A program made the translations under genes and the position numbers. Below the pieces are notes generated by a model. The model did no database searches. It had not been told where the DNA came from and saw only the letters and a program-made list of their open reading frames with translations. Positions 22,901 to 34,900 of a stretch of 64,000 nucleotides of DNA are shown piece by piece (position 1 is the first letter of the stretch; every line of letters starts with the position of its first letter). Source of the DNA: Ditylenchus dipsaci (taxonomy: Eukaryota > Nematoda > Chromadorea > Rhabditida > Anguinidae); NCBI GenBank assembly GCA_004194705.1, contig SADC01000096.1, forward strand, positions 124,001 through 188,000. Reading direction: 5' to 3'.

Positions 22901-25900
22901 TAGTAGATTTTTCAGAGCTGATGCAACAAATGATACCCTATTGGAAACCACGCGAGCAGGGTTGCATGATGGTGTTAAAACGTTCAAAAAATATTTGAAA
23001 TTTTCAATCTGATTACGCAAAACAAAAATTCGCGCCAAAAAAGTGTACTTGCGCCAAAAAAAGTATTGTCTCCGGTAGAACACGCGGGAGTTAAGAAAAC
23101 TCAATAAAAAGCTTTTCAAAACATTTTCTGTAGGCCAAGATATAGGTCCTTAAAGTTACGGTGGACGGCTTATTAGAGGAAATACGGTAATTTATTTATT
23201 ACTTAATAAAAAAATATATATTACTTATTGAGTTAGCTTTCAACTTTGTTCTGACCATTATTGATACAATTTTTGTATAATAAATTTTCCATTACACTAC
23301 CATCTAATCACTTTTAAATGATGGAGCAAACACTTAATGTTATTTAGCAAACTAATTGTTGGGTCGTCAACAATCAAATCAGGTTCTTCATCGATTTTTT
23401 TACCTAATAAATAAAAAAAACTTGTGTTTACTTCTTCAAAATTACTTTAAATGTAATATTTTTGATAAAATTTTCTAAAAAGTGCAAATCTATTTTCTTA
23501 ACCGAAATTTCTGATATCATTGACATTTTAAATGGCTTTATTGATCTTTTGGGTCGCATAATGACAGACTGGGCAAAACAAAACCTAAATGGTGAATTTA
23601 ATTCTATTTGTTTTCTTTTTCTTCTCCTACATTTATTTGGCCTCCAATACGCAAAATTTCTGCCCGAATTTTGTTTCCCATGGGCATTTGTCTTTCTGCT
23701 GCTTCTCTGTCTCTTCTTTGCTTATTTTCTTTGAAAGAAAAGAGAATGTGTTGGTGCAAACACCCAGCCATCCATCCAGCAACAACACGTAGATTGTGCG
23801 AAATGCAATAAAAGCGATTCCCGCAAGCAGATGGAAAATGCGTCACCGGCACAAAAACACACACATACTTTTTTGCTATGGGCTTTTTCCTTTTCCCTTC
23901 CAAGTCATTCATGCTCACAATTATTCTTCTTCTTCTTCTTAATTTTGCAGCCCATCATTGTTTACTGGTTGTAGGAAAAACGGGTAACCCAGCTAAAAAT
24001 GAGATACAGACAATATATGTTACAGAAAGGGTGGTACCTTGGTGATGGACACCAACTGGAGACATCCTGTAGAGAATATATAACTTTCGGACCAGCATTT
24101 TGACATGTAATTAGGGGAGTATCTAATAGGGTGACTTGGCCCCCTCAGTTTTTAAACATTTTTGAAAGAGGTCTTTGGCCAATCTAGCAAATTTGGATTC
24201 TACTAGCAAATATCACCCCCCCCCTCGCTATAAAATTTTTTGGGTGGTTGATATATTCTAGTAGCGTCGAGGCGTTTTATATGTTGGCCTACCCCTAATT
24301 CTAAGTCATGAGCTTAAACTTGTTGTTCCAAAAGGTGGGCACAGCAATTTTAAGGGGGTCAGGTTCTTAAAAGTACGGGGTTTTTCGATACTAGCTCCAG
24401 ATTTTGGATTTTGCCAATAGCCTTTTGAAAATTTTATCGTTTCTCCAATAAGGCTAGTTTTAGGGACACTCAATTATGGGAAAAAGCTAGCGTTATATTA
24501 AATCCTTTACATCGGATTCTTTGACACATTAGCTCGTCCACCAGTAGCTCTGCACTATGGCTGATTTTTAACCTTTTTATTCTAGACTTTAATGGTTTAT
24601 ACAATTAATTATTTTTTTGCACAATCTCTTTGTCAACTTTATTTTTATTTTTTTTGTTCTTACTAACAGATAACTGTTTTAGCAAAAAAAAATTTATACT
24701 TAATGATTTCGCGGCGTTACTTTTTAGTCTTTTTTATTTTACCAAAGAAAAATACGAAACAGAGCAGTAAAAAAAAGAATTCTCCCAGAAGAAGCTGTTT
24801 TCACTCAAATTTGTCATATTTAGTTTTCTAGACTATGAGCTTTCAAGGGTAATCCTGACCATTCAAAACATTTTTACTGTGCGGACTTATCTTTTTTGTT
24901 TCACCATGCCACAGTTATCCAATTTTCCCACATTTTAGCTTAGTGGCGAGGAAGCACCTAATTTATTTTTTATTGCTGAGTGTTCCCAAAAGACTAGAAA
25001 TAGGCGAAAAATGTCTTAGTAAAGCAGTGTTTTGAGTAGCTCTCCTCATGTTTCTAGCCTAAAAGCAGGAACCTAGTAGTCTGGCAACCCCCTAATCAAA
25101 TAAGCTCAGTTTCAGGAGGAATCTAAATTAAGCGCCAAAGGCATGTTTTGTTCTGGGACTCAAACAAAAAAAAAGAAAACAAATAAATTGACTGCCATGG
25201 ATTTGTATCTCTGGCTTGTTTCTCTGTTATTTTTTTGTCTATTTCAGCCTTATGTTCTAGAGATAATTATTTGTACTCCACAAATTTATGCTTCACATGT
25301 TTTCATAGGGGTGACACAGAATCGTGTTTACTTTTATCAAAAAATGCGTCATTTTTAGTAATTCTTCAAATTTTTAAACAAAATAGCAAAACAACCGTAA
25401 AAAATCAGGCCAAAGTTGGCACACAAATCAGTTAATACTTTTTGCGAACATTTCTTTAGCAGGGCACGCATCATCGAAAAAAACTATCTTCATAAATAAA
25501 ATCTTTAGCGTAATTTCATGGGTCACATAGCTATCAGGCACGACTATTTTAAAATTTGCATGCTAATCGAAACTACACGCTAAGTAATTTGAAGGGGCGT
25601 GCCCACCAGTGCTGTAAATTTCGGCACCGGCTAAACTTCAGGCACCTGTTTCTAGCAATATTATCCAGTCCGGTGCCACGGATAATTAGGTAGCTCAGAC
25701 ATCGGCACCGTTCTAGGAATAAAATAATTAATCATTTAAACCTTTCTACATAGCATAGGCACCGAAACCATTTCAACGTTAAATCCTCGTGCAAATTCTT
25801 TGGATGCCAACCAGGCGCCGCTATGTAGAAAGGTTTGAATGATCAAATTTTTTGGTGACACTATAAACCCCCCCCCCTACCAGCTAGCGAAAAATTTACT

Positions 25901-28900
25901 TCTCCTGAAGGGGAAAAGACCGGTCCCATTTTGATTCTCGTGCTCTGAATGGGCACGGAAACACTTTGGTTTCCGAAAAATCGAAAAAAAAAAGTTTTTC
26001 GATTTGCCTTGGTCCCCAAGGTAAAAAATTTAGCAAAAAAAATATTTTTTTGAATTCCCGCCAAAACATTTTTTAAGGGATTTAGGGCTGTATTGGGAGG
26101 GGAAGGGAATAAAAGGGGCCACTTTCATGGCAAAGTTGTTAAAAAAGTGAATTCTGGACTATTTCGGATGTCATACCGTGTTTTTTTAACTGGGCCGTGG
26201 CAAAAAAAGACTCTATATGCATTTTATGGTCAAGAGTACTTCTCGGAATCATGTCTAAGGTAAGTGCGTGCGCGCATCTCTAACCCACCAAGCCCCCTGC
26301 GCCCCGAAGGGGGCGCAGGGGGCTTGGTGGCTTGGGGTTGAGATGCGCACACCTACATACCTTAGACACAAATCACTCGAAAGTGACTCTGGATGCATGA
26401 AAAAGCATGCATGCCAGAGTTTATTTATGCGGTAGGCTCCAGTATTCAAAACTATGTTCAACATCTTCTTGTTAGTGGGCTCTGTGTGATTAGTGGCCCT
26501 ATTTTGTCCCTTCCCCTCCCAATACAGCCCTCAATCCCTTAAAAATGTTTTGGCGGGAATTCGAAAAAATATTTTTTTTGAATTTTCCTAAATTTTTTAC
26601 CTTGGGGGACCAAGGCAAATCGAAAAACTTTTTTTTTTTCGATTTTTCAGAAACCAAAGATTTTCCGTGCCCATTCAGAGCACGAGAATCAAATGGGACG
26701 GGTCCTTTCCCCTTCAGGAAAAGTAAATTTTTCGCTAGCTGGGGGGGGGGGGGGCATTCTATAGTATAGCCTTTCTATTAATTATACCGTATTTCCTCTA
26801 ATAAGCGCCCCGGGGCGCTTATTTTTCGATCGACCTCTAGGGGGGGGGCGGCAATTAGAGGAGGGGGCGGCAATTGGAGGGGGGCGGCAATTAGAGGAAA
26901 TACGGTATATATTTTCTAGGAACAGGTGCCCGGCGTCTAGGTGCCTGAAGTTTAGTCGGTGCGTAAATTTACAGCACTGATGCCCACGCATTCAAAATTG
27001 GTGCATGACAATTCACAAATTTTGCAGTATTAAATTCTAGACTTGTTTTATTAGAAACTAATCTAAAAACCAAACACAAGTTTAATAATTGGGCAAAATT
27101 GTTTAATTTGTCGCGAACTGATTTTGAATACGTGAGCATGCCCCTTTAAGGAAAGGTGGAAGGGAGGAAGGTTATAACTTAGTTTAACCAAATTGCTCTC
27201 ATGATTACTATAGATTTCCGATTTTTGGGATTTTCGCGATGTCCCAGGCAAAACATTTTTTTTTAAATCATTGATTATGTTGGCTATTGCGCTAAGCTTT
27301 TAAATTTTCAAATATGCAGCATATGCATTTTTCTGATCGGTTGCACTGAATTTCATGTTGAAAATCCAATGTAGTGATTTGTAACGACCTCTTGGGATAA
27401 GCAATTCTATACTCGTTCGGTTCTGCATTGGGCAACCTAGTAAAAGTTTTTACTTAGTTTGGACTTCAAGAAGGTACTTGATTTGCTATGTCTCCCATAC
27501 CTCCCATTCTGGTTATTGATCTCTATTTTCCAGTGTTGTATGCTCATAGTAATTGTAAAAAATTGCAGTAGTGGCCTAATAGTTACACTTAATCATGCTT
27601 GCCAGACCGAGTGAAACCCACGCCTCAAGCCAAAAGCTCGCCAGCAAGAAGCTCAATCCGCTGCCTTTCTTTAGGTCCAGCTCTCTTAATTCCAGCCCCA
27701 GCACTACACCGAAGGTATCTAGCAATGCCTCACAGGTGCTCAATCACAACGAAATACTTGCAGTAATAAGCCCTAGTAGTAAGCTGTCTACCATCACCAA
27801 CACCTCCAAATCCAATTGCCAGAGCTCTAGGAGTTCATCGAGAACCACTGGACTGTCCTCCCCACACCCAGAAGACCCACTGCCATTGCCTGCCAAGCCA
27901 ATCGACTATACCACAGCTCATCCTTCCAGTGCTCCAAGAAGTAAAAGTGGCAAGCAAAAGAAGAAAAAGAAAAACAAAAAGAAAAAAGAGGACTTTTCCA
28001 ATGTTTTGGTGACCAGCATAAAACAAGCCCAAGAAATGTATTTACCAAATTTGTTCACTTATTCACTCCTACAGCTACTGCAAGTGGGAGATCTTCCCCA
28101 GCGGATCAGCCAGATCTGTTCTTCCCAATGGAGTGGACAAGAAAAGGAGCGCATCCGAGAAATTAGCGGTGGTCAAGGATGGTCATAAGGGGTGTGGACA
28201 AGTGCCTATTGCTTCTACTACAAGTAATGATACCTATATTGTAAAGGAGCCTGTAGAGAAGACTAACATTTGTGCAACTGATAAGAAAGATGACACGGGT
28301 AGAATGATGGCAATGAGCACGACAACTATTCAGTTTGGCAACAGACAAGTGGTCATGACTGGCCGTCCGCGCAGGGAAATTAGAGCTGAAAAAGGTAAGG
28401 ACAATTGGACGAGTGCAATAGACACAACGATCTAGGCTAATTGGTTATCTTGTTAAAAGTTACTAAAAATAAAAAATAGTACGTAAAGGACTGCGCCAAT
28501 GGTTTGAATTAGACTGTATTATTTGTAAAGATAACTATTCTTAATCTTAATTTGCCGCGAACCGTTGAAACCTCAAAAATAATTTTTAGGTTTCAGGTTT
28601 AAATTCACGAAAAACGTTTAATTAACCTAGAGAATATATTGAACCGACCATTTGTGAATTAAAATTTGATTAAATCAACTGAAGAAAGTTAAAAATGCGA
28701 GTATTTAAAAAATGTTGAAGTTTTCACGACTCACCCTGTAGAGTATACACCTTTTGCAACAGTCTACATAAAATTGAAATTCATTGATATATTTTGACGC
28801 TAACATTTTTGTTGAAAAGGGGGAGGGGAACTTTTACGGCTATCTTTTGATATCGACTTGTTTTTACCTTTTTTCATATATTTTGTTTTCTCATCTCAGA

Positions 28901-31900
28901 TGTTCACACACCATCTTGTTTTTCTCGATTTTTCTCCATCGATTGAGTGGTCAAAACTATAATTAAAAATAATGTTTGAGAAAATCATACCAACTTCACA
29001 CTAAAAAACAAGTATGAAGCTCACACTTGCCTTCGTAGTGTGAAATTGGTGTGACTTCTTAAAAAATTATTTTTAATTAGTGTGTTTTCCCAGTTAATTG
29101 ATGAAAAAAAAATTTCAGCTACAAAACAATGCAAAAAACTGAGATAAGAAAACAAAATATATCAAAAAGGTAAAAAAATGTCAATGTCAAAAGGTAGCCG
29201 TAAAATTCTAGAATCCGATCATTGGCGGAAGTATCATTTCGGCAAGTTTTTATAGCATCTTCTTTATCCAATCAATTTATTTTGTTTTGTTTTCTCTGCC
29301 TATTCTAGCTATAAGTAGACTGGTAGCTCTGCTTGCTAATGCATCAGTAGTCTTGACGACCAAAAGATCTTCTAATACAATTCCAGAAATCGTATTAGCA
29401 AGCTAACTTTCCAAGGCATTTCTATGCTTTTTTGAACTAATATTTTCTTGGAGATGTAACGATAAAAACAATATCTTTTGAAGCTTTGCTCATCTTTTAG
29501 TTTTATTTTATTGACTAGACGTCAGTTTGCGCCCGTGGGAGCATTTTGTGGGAATAATGGGGTCAATATTGAATATTTAGAAAAAAAACTGTTTCACATA
29601 AGCACTTTTAACAAAAAAAAATTGATGTTCACTGTTTTTTCGCTTTTTATTATAGATTTTTAGAGTAGCTAGCAATTAATTGAGCTTTTTTTGATGCCTT
29701 AATTAGACTTTTTTGCTGCCCGTAAACTAATCTGGTATAAGTGCCAATAGTAGGGCAGGCATCAGCTCCAATAACAATTATGTATGAGTACTTGTGAGTC
29801 TTCTCTATTAAGCATGCAGGATGGTTTATCTTTCCTTTTCACTACTTTAAGTGCCCAATTAGCTTTTTTGACATCTGCGAAGAATAAATTCACCTAGCTG
29901 GTTTTCGATTTTGCAACATTTCATTCACTTGCAAAGCTTATTTTTCGATTTGAAAGTTTTTAAATACATAAATCTAGACAAGTATTTCAGCCGGATGAAT
30001 CATTGGTGCACACTGCTTATTTTTTATGGGAAAAAATTTATCCAGAAAAAATTAGTTTTTAAAATTTGAGATATTTTTACATGTGCGGTATTGCATCTAA
30101 TAGAGTCAAAGGCCACTCATTTTTGAACCTTCACCACCACTTTTTTCAGTAGAACTCATCAAAAAGTTAGTAATTATGACATATATAATATATCATATAT
30201 AATGATACATAGTTTAAAAATTGAGCAAAGATGTGTCGCATTTCAAAAAGTAGTTTCCTAAAGTAGTTTTCGTAAAAGAAATTTTGGCGCTACTGGAATA
30301 AACCTCCCCCACCAAAAAAACGCTACTGGAATATATCCCACCCAATAATTTTAGCTTAGGCTTTGGCTCAGGCTTAGGCCCGTAGGCTAGGGTTAGGCTG
30401 AGGGCCTGGCGATTACTAACAAGGGCTTTTGCACAACTTTTTTCTTCAAAAATGGTGGTTTTAGGTTACCCTCCTGAAATTATTGGGGAGGATATACTCC
30501 GGCAGCTTTTTTGGGAGGGGTATATTCCAATAGCCTCGAAATTCTTTATTTTGTGTCTACAGGGCTAGAAGGAAAGTCCTTGACCCAACTACTGTCGAGA
30601 TGATACTTTTGGTTGGGTTTCGCAGAGCTTATATTGAGGTTTTTCAGACAATGAAAATTATGAAGGTTTCAAATTTATAAATTTAGTTTATATTTTAAAA
30701 TTTGAGACTTATAGAATTATCATTGTCCTAAATGCATAGTTGGATATGATTTTTACCGGCATAAGTTTATTTAGACCAGTCAGTCTAGCAAGAATTTTTT
30801 CCACTATTAATTTAGGAATTATAAAACTAGGAGGAGATCTTGGGACTTCGTATTTTGTTTAATTCAGTTTTGTCCAATTTCGTTTCGTACTTTTGTAATT
30901 CCAGCAATGACTTGCTCTAATTTCTTATTGCTCATTGACAAATAACTATGACTATTGGCATAACTGGCTATGAAGTCCGAGCTGTCCGCTTCCTTCCGTT
31001 CAGCTTTCGGCTCCTTCACTCGTCGAGCTGTATCTCAAAACCTAGCTGAACCCTCCTGCTCCACTCATCCTCCGGAAGAAGATGGTGGCTCACGTCCAGC
31101 CTCCTCCTCTGCCACCACTGTAAAACAGAAGAAGGGCAAACAGAAAATAAGAGCCAAGTCACTAGAAGTAGAGACTGAAACTGTCAAGATGCTGTTGAGC
31201 ATGGGCAGACTTGCAGAACTGACCGCATGGAGTCATGTGAATATGGAAGAAGTTGAAGACTCACTAGTTGCCACTCAGACAACATGCTCCTCCAACTCTT
31301 CACTGAGCGGGTCAAGTTCTGTACGGCGGTGCAGTAATTCGCTGATGTCTTCGGATTCTTTATCACCATCTACTTCTTGCTATTTTGATGCTAAGGATGA
31401 GGCAAGAGATACCACAACTAAAGGTAACCTAGCGACTTAATTTCAAAACTTTTATTATACTTCTGAAATTGGATAGAATCTTAAGTGACAAAAAATTTGG
31501 CGCTAGTTGTTTTTACGCTTAGAGAACTCATACTCTTTGGGGGGAGGGGGTGCACTTCGGGTTTTACGAGAATAACGCGGCTGAATCTTGCCATCAACCC
31601 CAGTAATGCATATGACACAAATTTCTAGACCATTCGATAAGTTTCGATCCGTTTATGATGGAATTGTGAATGGGGCAACAATTTTTTTGTGGCCGAAAAT
31701 CTCTTTTTTATGGCCGGTTTTGTTCTCATCGGTCGCTCATCACCGAAGAGAACGAAATTAACCATAAAAAAAGATCTTCGGCCACATAAAAAGTTTTGCC
31801 CTTATGAATGAAGCTGAGGGACACCTGACCTTCGCATTTCAATAACATTTTATTAGACATCGAAAAATATTTTCAAATGGGCTTTTATCAAGACTGCCGC

Positions 31901-34900
31901 CCAGTGCTTCAGAGCTGTTATTTAGACTATCACTTAACACGAAATTTCTACACAGACGATCCATTCGCACCTGTGATGCCTTCTAAAACATAACTTACTA
32001 GGGTCTGCAGGCGCCTATCGGCGCCTATGCCGTTCGGGAACATTAGTGGTTCATTTACATTAGTAGTTCGGGTAGATTTATCTTTCGAGTGCGTTAATGG
32101 TTAGGCTAGATCATCCACCCTACCTGTTAACCCACCTACTCTACCTCGCCTATCCTCGCCTATTTTCGCCTATCTCGCAATCTTCAAATCTGATTGCGCA
32201 AGGTCCTCCGCCATTAAAAGATCTTTCGAATGAGTATAAACATGCAAATAAAAATACTACACTAAAAAAAGTTTTTCCTTGTGACCAAATGGGCACTCAT
32301 GAGATTAACCCTGAAAACCACCACTTTTAACTTTCAAGGGGCAAAATCTCAATTTTTTGAAAAACTTAGCAACCCCCTGGTAAATACCATGTTTTCCAGG
32401 CGAAATGGTAAGCCTGGCTTCAATACATATTCATATTGAAGACCAAATGTTTAACTATCAACAGTTTCGATGGTTTGATTTTTTTGCAACTCATTCTTGC
32501 CAAGAGCTTGACCAATATGAGAACTTCCTAAAATAGGTCTTCTCGATATCTATAAGTAAAATCACAAAAAAAAAAGAAATCTAACAGAGTTAACAAAAAA
32601 AATTCGAGATAATTAGTCTATGCACAATGAATAAAAGGACAAATTTAATGGGTTTGTTTAAAAAGTTCATTGCAAAAAGATAAAGAAATGACAATAAATT
32701 TAACGGTTTTCTCGCTTCGCCAAATTTCTTTTATGTTATTATTGACTGTAAACACAGTTGATAAAGTCTTTTCCGTCGCTTTACCACTCATCTTTTTTAG
32801 TTGTTTCACTACCAGAAAATATAAAATTTCTCACTGGCCACCCAAGTGGCCTCAAGCTAAATTTGTTGTTCCCTAGAGCTTTATCTTTTTATGGACTCAA
32901 GTAAAAAAAACTTTATCTAGTCCTGTCTTTTCTTGCTTTGAAAAAACTCTTTTCAATTCTTTTTTTTCGCAAATTAAATTCAACACAAATTCAATTCATA
33001 GCTTTGATACATTCTTTTTATGTAAAACATTTCGGTTAAACTTTTTCTTGAGCATAACAAAAGAAAAAGAACAAGTGCTGTTTTTTCTTCTTTCGTTTTT
33101 TTTATTCTGCTTTTCATTGATTTGTTTTGTCCTTCTTGATCTTGTGATATTTTTTAGCTGTAGTCTTCAGACTCGTCTTTTTCCAAAAATGACAAGTTTT
33201 TGTTTCCAGAAAATATTATGTCTAAATTTTTTTCATATTTTCAATTTTTTCGAAACCAACAAGCAATCATAGCAATTTTTCGAGTAATTTTTCATTTTCA
33301 AATATCATACAAATGCTTTTATACTATAGTCGACGCTCTATATAAGATACCCGCCTAAAGTTCGTTCTCACTTAGGTGTCGTCACTTTTTTTGACCTTAT
33401 TTCTGAGATGTTTTGCCAAATGTGATCCGTCAGTCTAGTCGGAAATGTAGCAAGATGTCCATACAAGATACCCTTTTTTAAGATTTGGGGGTATCTCATA
33501 TGGAGCGTTTCGGTAAAATTGTTAAAACTATATAATTTCTCAAAAAAGATCGCCAGATTTGGAATGCTTGCGACATTTCCGACTAGACTGATGGATCAAA
33601 TTTGGCAGAACATTTCAGAAATGAAGTAAAAAAGTTTCGGACCCTAGGTGAGAACAAACTTTAGGGGGATATCTGATATAGAGCGTCGTCTGTGTTTCTA
33701 AGCAACTTGTTAGCATCAAGAAAGGGCAGTACTCAGCATTTTTGAAACCCAAGTTAAACTAAAAATAATAAATTTACACGATTTTCGCAGTCTACATCTT
33801 ATGCTCGCCTTAATTTTTTCTTCTTCCGTTTGAAAATGTGAAGAAATAGCCAATTGACCCTTAGCTAATGGACTAAATCATGGCGAAAAAAATTTCCTCT
33901 CCTGAGCAACTGGCTTTCAATTTATGTTTCACAAGCTTGATTGAAATCGCTGGCAGATAATAGCTTTACAACCAACATTTTTTTTTCTGCTGGTCGCTGA
34001 AATTGGCCTTTGAGCTGCATATCCTCCAGCTGTTTTAATAATTTTTGGTGGGAAGGATAACAAAGGAAGCATCCGTTCTGCTCTTTGTCCAATCTGGATG
34101 TTTTATGTGCTGAAAGCAAGTAGCCAACATATTTTTTAAAGAATTTTTTCTTGTTTTGATTTAAGGACAGTTTTGAAATAATCAATAGTGTATTAAATTT
34201 TGATGAAAAATGGAAAAATATACAATTTTGAGATATTCATTGTGTAACCTAGTATAGCAAAGAAAATGCAAAAGGCACTATTCTAAATTCTTGTATATTT
34301 TAGGTCTATGATGAGACGAAGGGTGAACCGGTATACGTTAGGAAAGACTCAAACACGTTTTCGGGACTTAAAAAAGGCAAAAAATCTTTGAGTCCTTGTG
34401 AACTTACGCCGAATTACCCTGCACTTGAGAATTTAGTACTAATAATAGTAGGGAAGGCAAAAGAAAAAAATAAGTCTTGTTTTCATATTGGGCCGATAAA
34501 TCTTTAAAATAGCGTATTCTCTAGAATAAAATCACACCCCCTGGTTTAAAATCGTGTTTGTGGCATTGCTTTTTTGACCAGCTTTTTGAAGACTGCTTTC
34601 ATGCAAGTTACCACCCGTTTTGTAGCCAGTGAGATGAGCTACAAACGAAGGTAGCTCACATAAGAGAAGTTTTAATTTTTTTTTGTCAAAAACATAATGC
34701 CAAAAAAACGATTTTAAATTAGGAGGGTGTGGTTCCCTTAGAGAGAATACGGTATACCGTATTTTTCAGAACTCAAAAATATTTAGAAAAATCAAAGTTT
34801 CGATTCATGGGAACTTCTGGTTCCTAATTCCTGGTCTACTGTTACATTATAGCAACCCATCACAAATATATTTACGACCTTTCTTATAAAAAAAATATTT

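Larger units (their letters stand above)
25607..26979. mobile_element. hAT-like element with GGTGCC-rich ends, carrying nested palindromes
   Basis: CAGTGCTGTAAATTTCGGCA at the left and TGCGTAAATTTACAGCACTG at the right; GTGCCCAC / ATGCCCAC (7/8) flank it. Between them lie a ~900-bp palindrome (25868-26754) and a TACCGTATTTCC copy (26785-26907). No transposase frame. Confidence 0.65.

Noticed and set aside
23462..23734. Open frame with a hydrophobic C-terminus
   Set aside because: Starts at TTG, very AT-rich, no donor or acceptor tying it to CaMKII; overlapped by equally long frames on the other strand.
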